64,000 nucleotides of DNA from the NCBI GenBank assembly GCA_902631395.1, contig CACOYM010000003.1, positions 1 through 64,000 of the forward strand, written 5' to 3'. The stretch is from Halieaceae bacterium (GTDB lineage Bacteria > Pseudomonadota > Gammaproteobacteria > Pseudomonadales > Halieaceae). Each line of letters begins with the position of its first letter. Positions within the stretch are counted from its first letter, which is position 1. The position numbers and the translations under genes were made by a program. The notes under the pieces were generated by a model. That model was not told where the DNA came from, searched no databases, and worked only from the letters and a program-made list of their open reading frames with translations. Shown piece by piece: positions 61,989 to 64,000 of the stretch.

Positions 61989-63086
61989 GTGAGTGCAGGT
62001 ATTTTGGCCGTCAACGACGACTTGCCGCTCCGAACCGACGGGCCTGTTCATTCTGGCAAAGTGCGATCGGTGTACTGGTTAACCGAAGCGGATAGTGCAC
62101 GTCTCATTTCGGAGCGTCACTACGCGGTAGCGCCCGATTCGCAGCTTGCGGTCATGGTTATCAGTGACCGTATTTCGGCCTTTGATTGTATGTGGCATGG
62201 GGAGGGTGGATTGGCGGGCGTGCCTGGCAAGGGTGCCTCGTTAAACGCGATTTCGCACTTCTGGTTTACGCAATTTCAGCACGCTGGATTAGCGCGCAGC
62301 CACATTTTGGAAGTGCCACACCCCCTAGTATGGATCGTTCAGCGTGCGCAGCCTCTCCTGCTGGAAGCTATTGCGCGGCGCTTCATCACAGGTTCCATGT
62401 GGCGTGCCTATGAGCAGGGCGCGAGAGAGTTTTGTGGCAACCAGCTTCCCGATAATCTGCATGCCAATCAGAAATTGAGCGAAACATTAGTTACGCCCTC
62501 CACGAAAGGCGTGATGCGGGGTTTGGATGGAATACCCGAAGCGGACGATACCAACGTCTCACGTGCACAGCTCTTACAGCACTGGCGGGAATTTGGTTTT
62601 CGTTCGCCCGATGACATTGACTATTACGAGATGTTGTTGAGGCAGGGTGCAGGACTCATTGCTTCACACCTCTCCCCGCTGGAGCTGATGTTGGTGGATA
62701 CCAAGTTCGAATTTGGTTATGCCAAAGACATTGCAGGCGATGAGCAGCTGATCTACATGGACGAGGTAGGGACTCCCGACTCGTCCCGGATTTGGGACGC
62801 TGTGGAATATCGAGGCGGGCGAGTGGTGGAGAACAGCAAGGAGGAGTTTCGACAAGCGCTCCTGCGGCACGTCAAAGATCCACAGCTTTTGCTGGATCAC
62901 ACGCGCTTTGCAGAGCGCAAGCAGTTCGCGGCGGCGCACGCGTTGCCAGCTGGCATGCTGCACTCCTTGTCGGATACCTATCGTGCCGTGGCTGCGCGCA
63001 TTACAGGGCATCCAATAGCAATCCCTCAGGATCCTCGCCAGACTATGATCTCGATGCTAGATGATCAGTTTGCACTGGTGCGCTGA
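61989..63086 (+). CDS. purC: Phosphoribosylaminoimidazole-succinocarboxamide synthase
   Basis: A 365-residue purine-pathway enzyme (SAICAR synthetase) starting at GTG 61989, with AAAGGAAA eight bases before; the long open frame upstream runs into the TonB receptor and is not used. HSGKVRSVYWL, ISDRISAFDC, PLVWIVQRAQPLLLEAIARRFITGSMWRAYEQG and LVDTKFEFGY are the ATP- and CAIR-binding motifs. This is the long form found in many gammaproteobacteria. It acts in the cytosol. Confidence 0.93.
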   Translation: MSAGILAVNDDLPLRTDGPVHSGKVRSVYWLTEADSARLISERHYAVAPDSQLAVMVISDRISAFDCMWHGEGGLAGVPGKGASLNAISHFWFTQFQHAGLARSHILEVPHPLVWIVQRAQPLLLEAIARRFITGSMWRAYEQGAREFCGNQLPDNLHANQKLSETLVTPSTKGVMRGLDGIPEADDTNVSRAQLLQHWREFGFRSPDDIDYYEMLLRQGAGLIASHLSPLELMLVDTKFEFGYAKDIAGDEQLIYMDEVGTPDSSRIWDAVEYRGGRVVENSKEEFRQALLRHVKDPQLLLDHTRFAERKQFAAAHALPAGMLHSLSDTYRAVAARITGHPIAIPQDPRQTMISMLDDQFALVR

Positions 63087-63110
63087 TCCTTTTATGCCGT
63101 AGGAGCTTGC

Positions 63111-63509
63111 ATGCCAACTTTCAAATTGACCGATTCGTTGTCAGTCGCCGCCCAGATAACACCGCAGGATATTCCCCAGCTGGTTGATAAGGGATTCACT
63201 ACCGTTGTGTGTAATAGACCAGATAACGAGGTGCCTGGTCAGTCCTCGATGGACGAGATTGAAGAGGCCTGCAATGCTGCGGGTCTGCTTTTTGTTAGGT
63301 ATCCAGTGAATGCGATGAGCTTTCCCGGCCCTGATCTCGATGGCCTCGCAGAGTTGTTTGATGATTCGAGCCAGTCCGTCCTAGCTTATTGCCGCACCGG
63401 CACTCGATGCGCCAATTTATGGGTCGCAACACGCGCTGAGGCAGACCTGCTTGAGGCGGTAAGCGTCGCGCGAGGTATTGGCTTCGATTTAAGCATGGTG
63501 GTGCGATGA
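63111..63509 (+). CDS. TIGR01244/DUF442-type phosphatase-like protein
   Basis: A 132-residue cytosolic protein. SLSVAAQITPQDIPQLVDKGFTTVVCNRPDNE is the typical start and AYCRTGTRCANLW the active-site loop, again of the Cys-x4-Arg type. It belongs to the group named BLH phosphatase-like, TIGR01244, with proposed tyrosine-phosphatase or sulfurtransferase activity. It follows purC by 24 bases and may share its transcript. It is the second member of the family in the window (other at 24928). Confidence 0.85.
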   Translation: MPTFKLTDSLSVAAQITPQDIPQLVDKGFTTVVCNRPDNEVPGQSSMDEIEEACNAAGLLFVRYPVNAMSFPGPDLDGLAELFDDSSQSVLAYCRTGTRCANLWVATRAEADLLEAVSVARGIGFDLSMVVR

Positions 63510-63549
63510 TCGTTGCTGCGACACTGCGATCGTCCTCGAAGGCGCCCTC

Positions 63550-64000
63550 TCACGCCACCGTGGCAAGTAATTTCTCTAGTGCTCCGCGCGCATCTGCGCC
63601 CCAATTGGCCTTGGGTATGTCACTTAACGTAAGCATGTCATCGTTAACTACAACATGCTCGGGATGGTGGGCTTCGGCAATCGTTGCATAGACCTGTAGA
63701 GACGATTCCTCTGGCCCCGCGCATAACTCGTAGACCCTGATGACGAGTTCACTGCCTGCCAAGGCCTTCTCGCCAGCCAGCTGGGCGAAGCCGTCACCAC
63801 ACAAAGTGACACCCTCTACCAACATGTTGCGTGACAGCGTGAGCCCAGCGTCCTTCAGGGTGCTCCCAATACTGTGTCCCTGGCGAATAAGTGTATCGGC
63901 GTTGGCGAGTGGCGCTGGCGCGGGAGTCGAGAAATGTGTGACCGCGAGAGTGCGGCAAACATCCACGCCGTCATGGTGACTGCAAAGACTTGCCAGACGG
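63550..64000 (-). CDS. Unknown protein, N-terminus beyond window edge
   Basis: The minus-strand frame is open from the window edge (64000) to 63550, so the visible 150 residues are the C-terminal part of a longer protein, although a GTG at 63966 could also start it. Visible parts include LASLCSHHDGVDVCRTLAVTHFSTP, NMLVEGVTLCGDGFAQLAG and the acidic end PKANWGADARGALEKLLATVA. I do not recognise a family. Six cysteines or more are not clustered. It is convergent with the DUF442-type gene, 40 bases apart. Confidence 0.6.
   Translation of the reverse strand, partial: RLASLCSHHDGVDVCRTLAVTHFSTPAPAPLANADTLIRQGHSIGSTLKDAGLTLSRNMLVEGVTLCGDGFAQLAGEKALAGSELVIRVYELCAGPEESSLQVYATIAEAHHPEHVVVNDDMLTLSDIPKANWGADARGALEKLLATVA

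Noticed and set aside
1-64000. CRISPR array, insertion sequence, prophage or rRNA
   Set aside because: No regularly spaced direct repeats, transposase, integrase, phage structural gene or rRNA sequence was seen.

Overview
The window reads as a chromosomal piece of a marine, aerobic, heterotrophic gammaproteobacterium. The gene content fits the OM60/NOR5 (Halieaceae) type: FabY-type ketoacyl synthase, a Bat operon, ribosome modulation factor, RibB with a degenerate GTP-cyclohydrolase half, proteorhodopsin, a TonB receptor, and many small acyl-CoA enzymes and secreted NTF2-like proteins. The lineage call is inferred from family content and not from any search. Gene density is high, with many 1-8 base overlaps.

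Layout. 1-2.1 kb: leftward acyl-CoA operon (NTF2-like protein, acyl-CoA ligase, edge-truncated MaoC-like dehydratase) behind a perfect 12-bp palindrome and a decayed gene. 2.8-16.3 kb: S41 lipoprotein protease, a nitroreductase broken by one in-frame TAA, ribBX and thiolase, a GlxA-type regulator divergent from fabY, a second nitroreductase, a PpiC-type foldase overlapping a HupE/UreJ-like permease, an alpha/beta hydrolase, an AT-rich gap with DnaA boxes, queD, tRNA-Val, tRNA-Asp and a DUF2835 gene. 16.4-25.5 kb: a looser accessory stretch holding a dienoyl-CoA reductase-like SDR, an RsuA-like protein without the catalytic aspartate, an FMN reductase, a 32-residue membrane peptide, a blue-type proteorhodopsin whose promoter carries a near-perfect Fur box, several small exported or membrane proteins, and large inverted repeats.

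25.6-36.7 kb: alpha-L-fucosidase, a Coq4-like protein next to a polytopic membrane protein, two Fe(II)/2-oxoglutarate oxygenases, a rhodanese, a double-NTF2 lipoprotein, and three adjacent secreted proteins each built of two similar ~110-residue alpha/beta halves. 36.9-40.7 kb: amino-acid permease, AzlCD exporter, SDR and secreted NTF2. 40.9-48.2 kb: core genes (crotonase, lipA, nadK, rhomboid, DUF1315, DUF2797, pepN). 48.3-55.1 kb: complete leftward moxR-DUF58-DUF4381-batA-batBC-batD operon. 55.2-64 kb: rmf, an unexplained leader ending in a strong terminator directly before a DUF3429 gene, a multiply frameshifted mobA, tsaB-uppP, trpS, a TonB receptor divergent from purC, and a DUF442-type phosphatase-like gene.

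The most interesting points are the proposed iron control of proteorhodopsin, the cluster of duplicated secreted alpha/beta proteins, the RsuA homologue missing its catalytic residue, the stand-alone Coq4-like gene, the possible origin-like DnaA-box region, and several fresh pseudogenes (nitroreductase, mobA). No CRISPR array, insertion sequence, integrase or rRNA was found.
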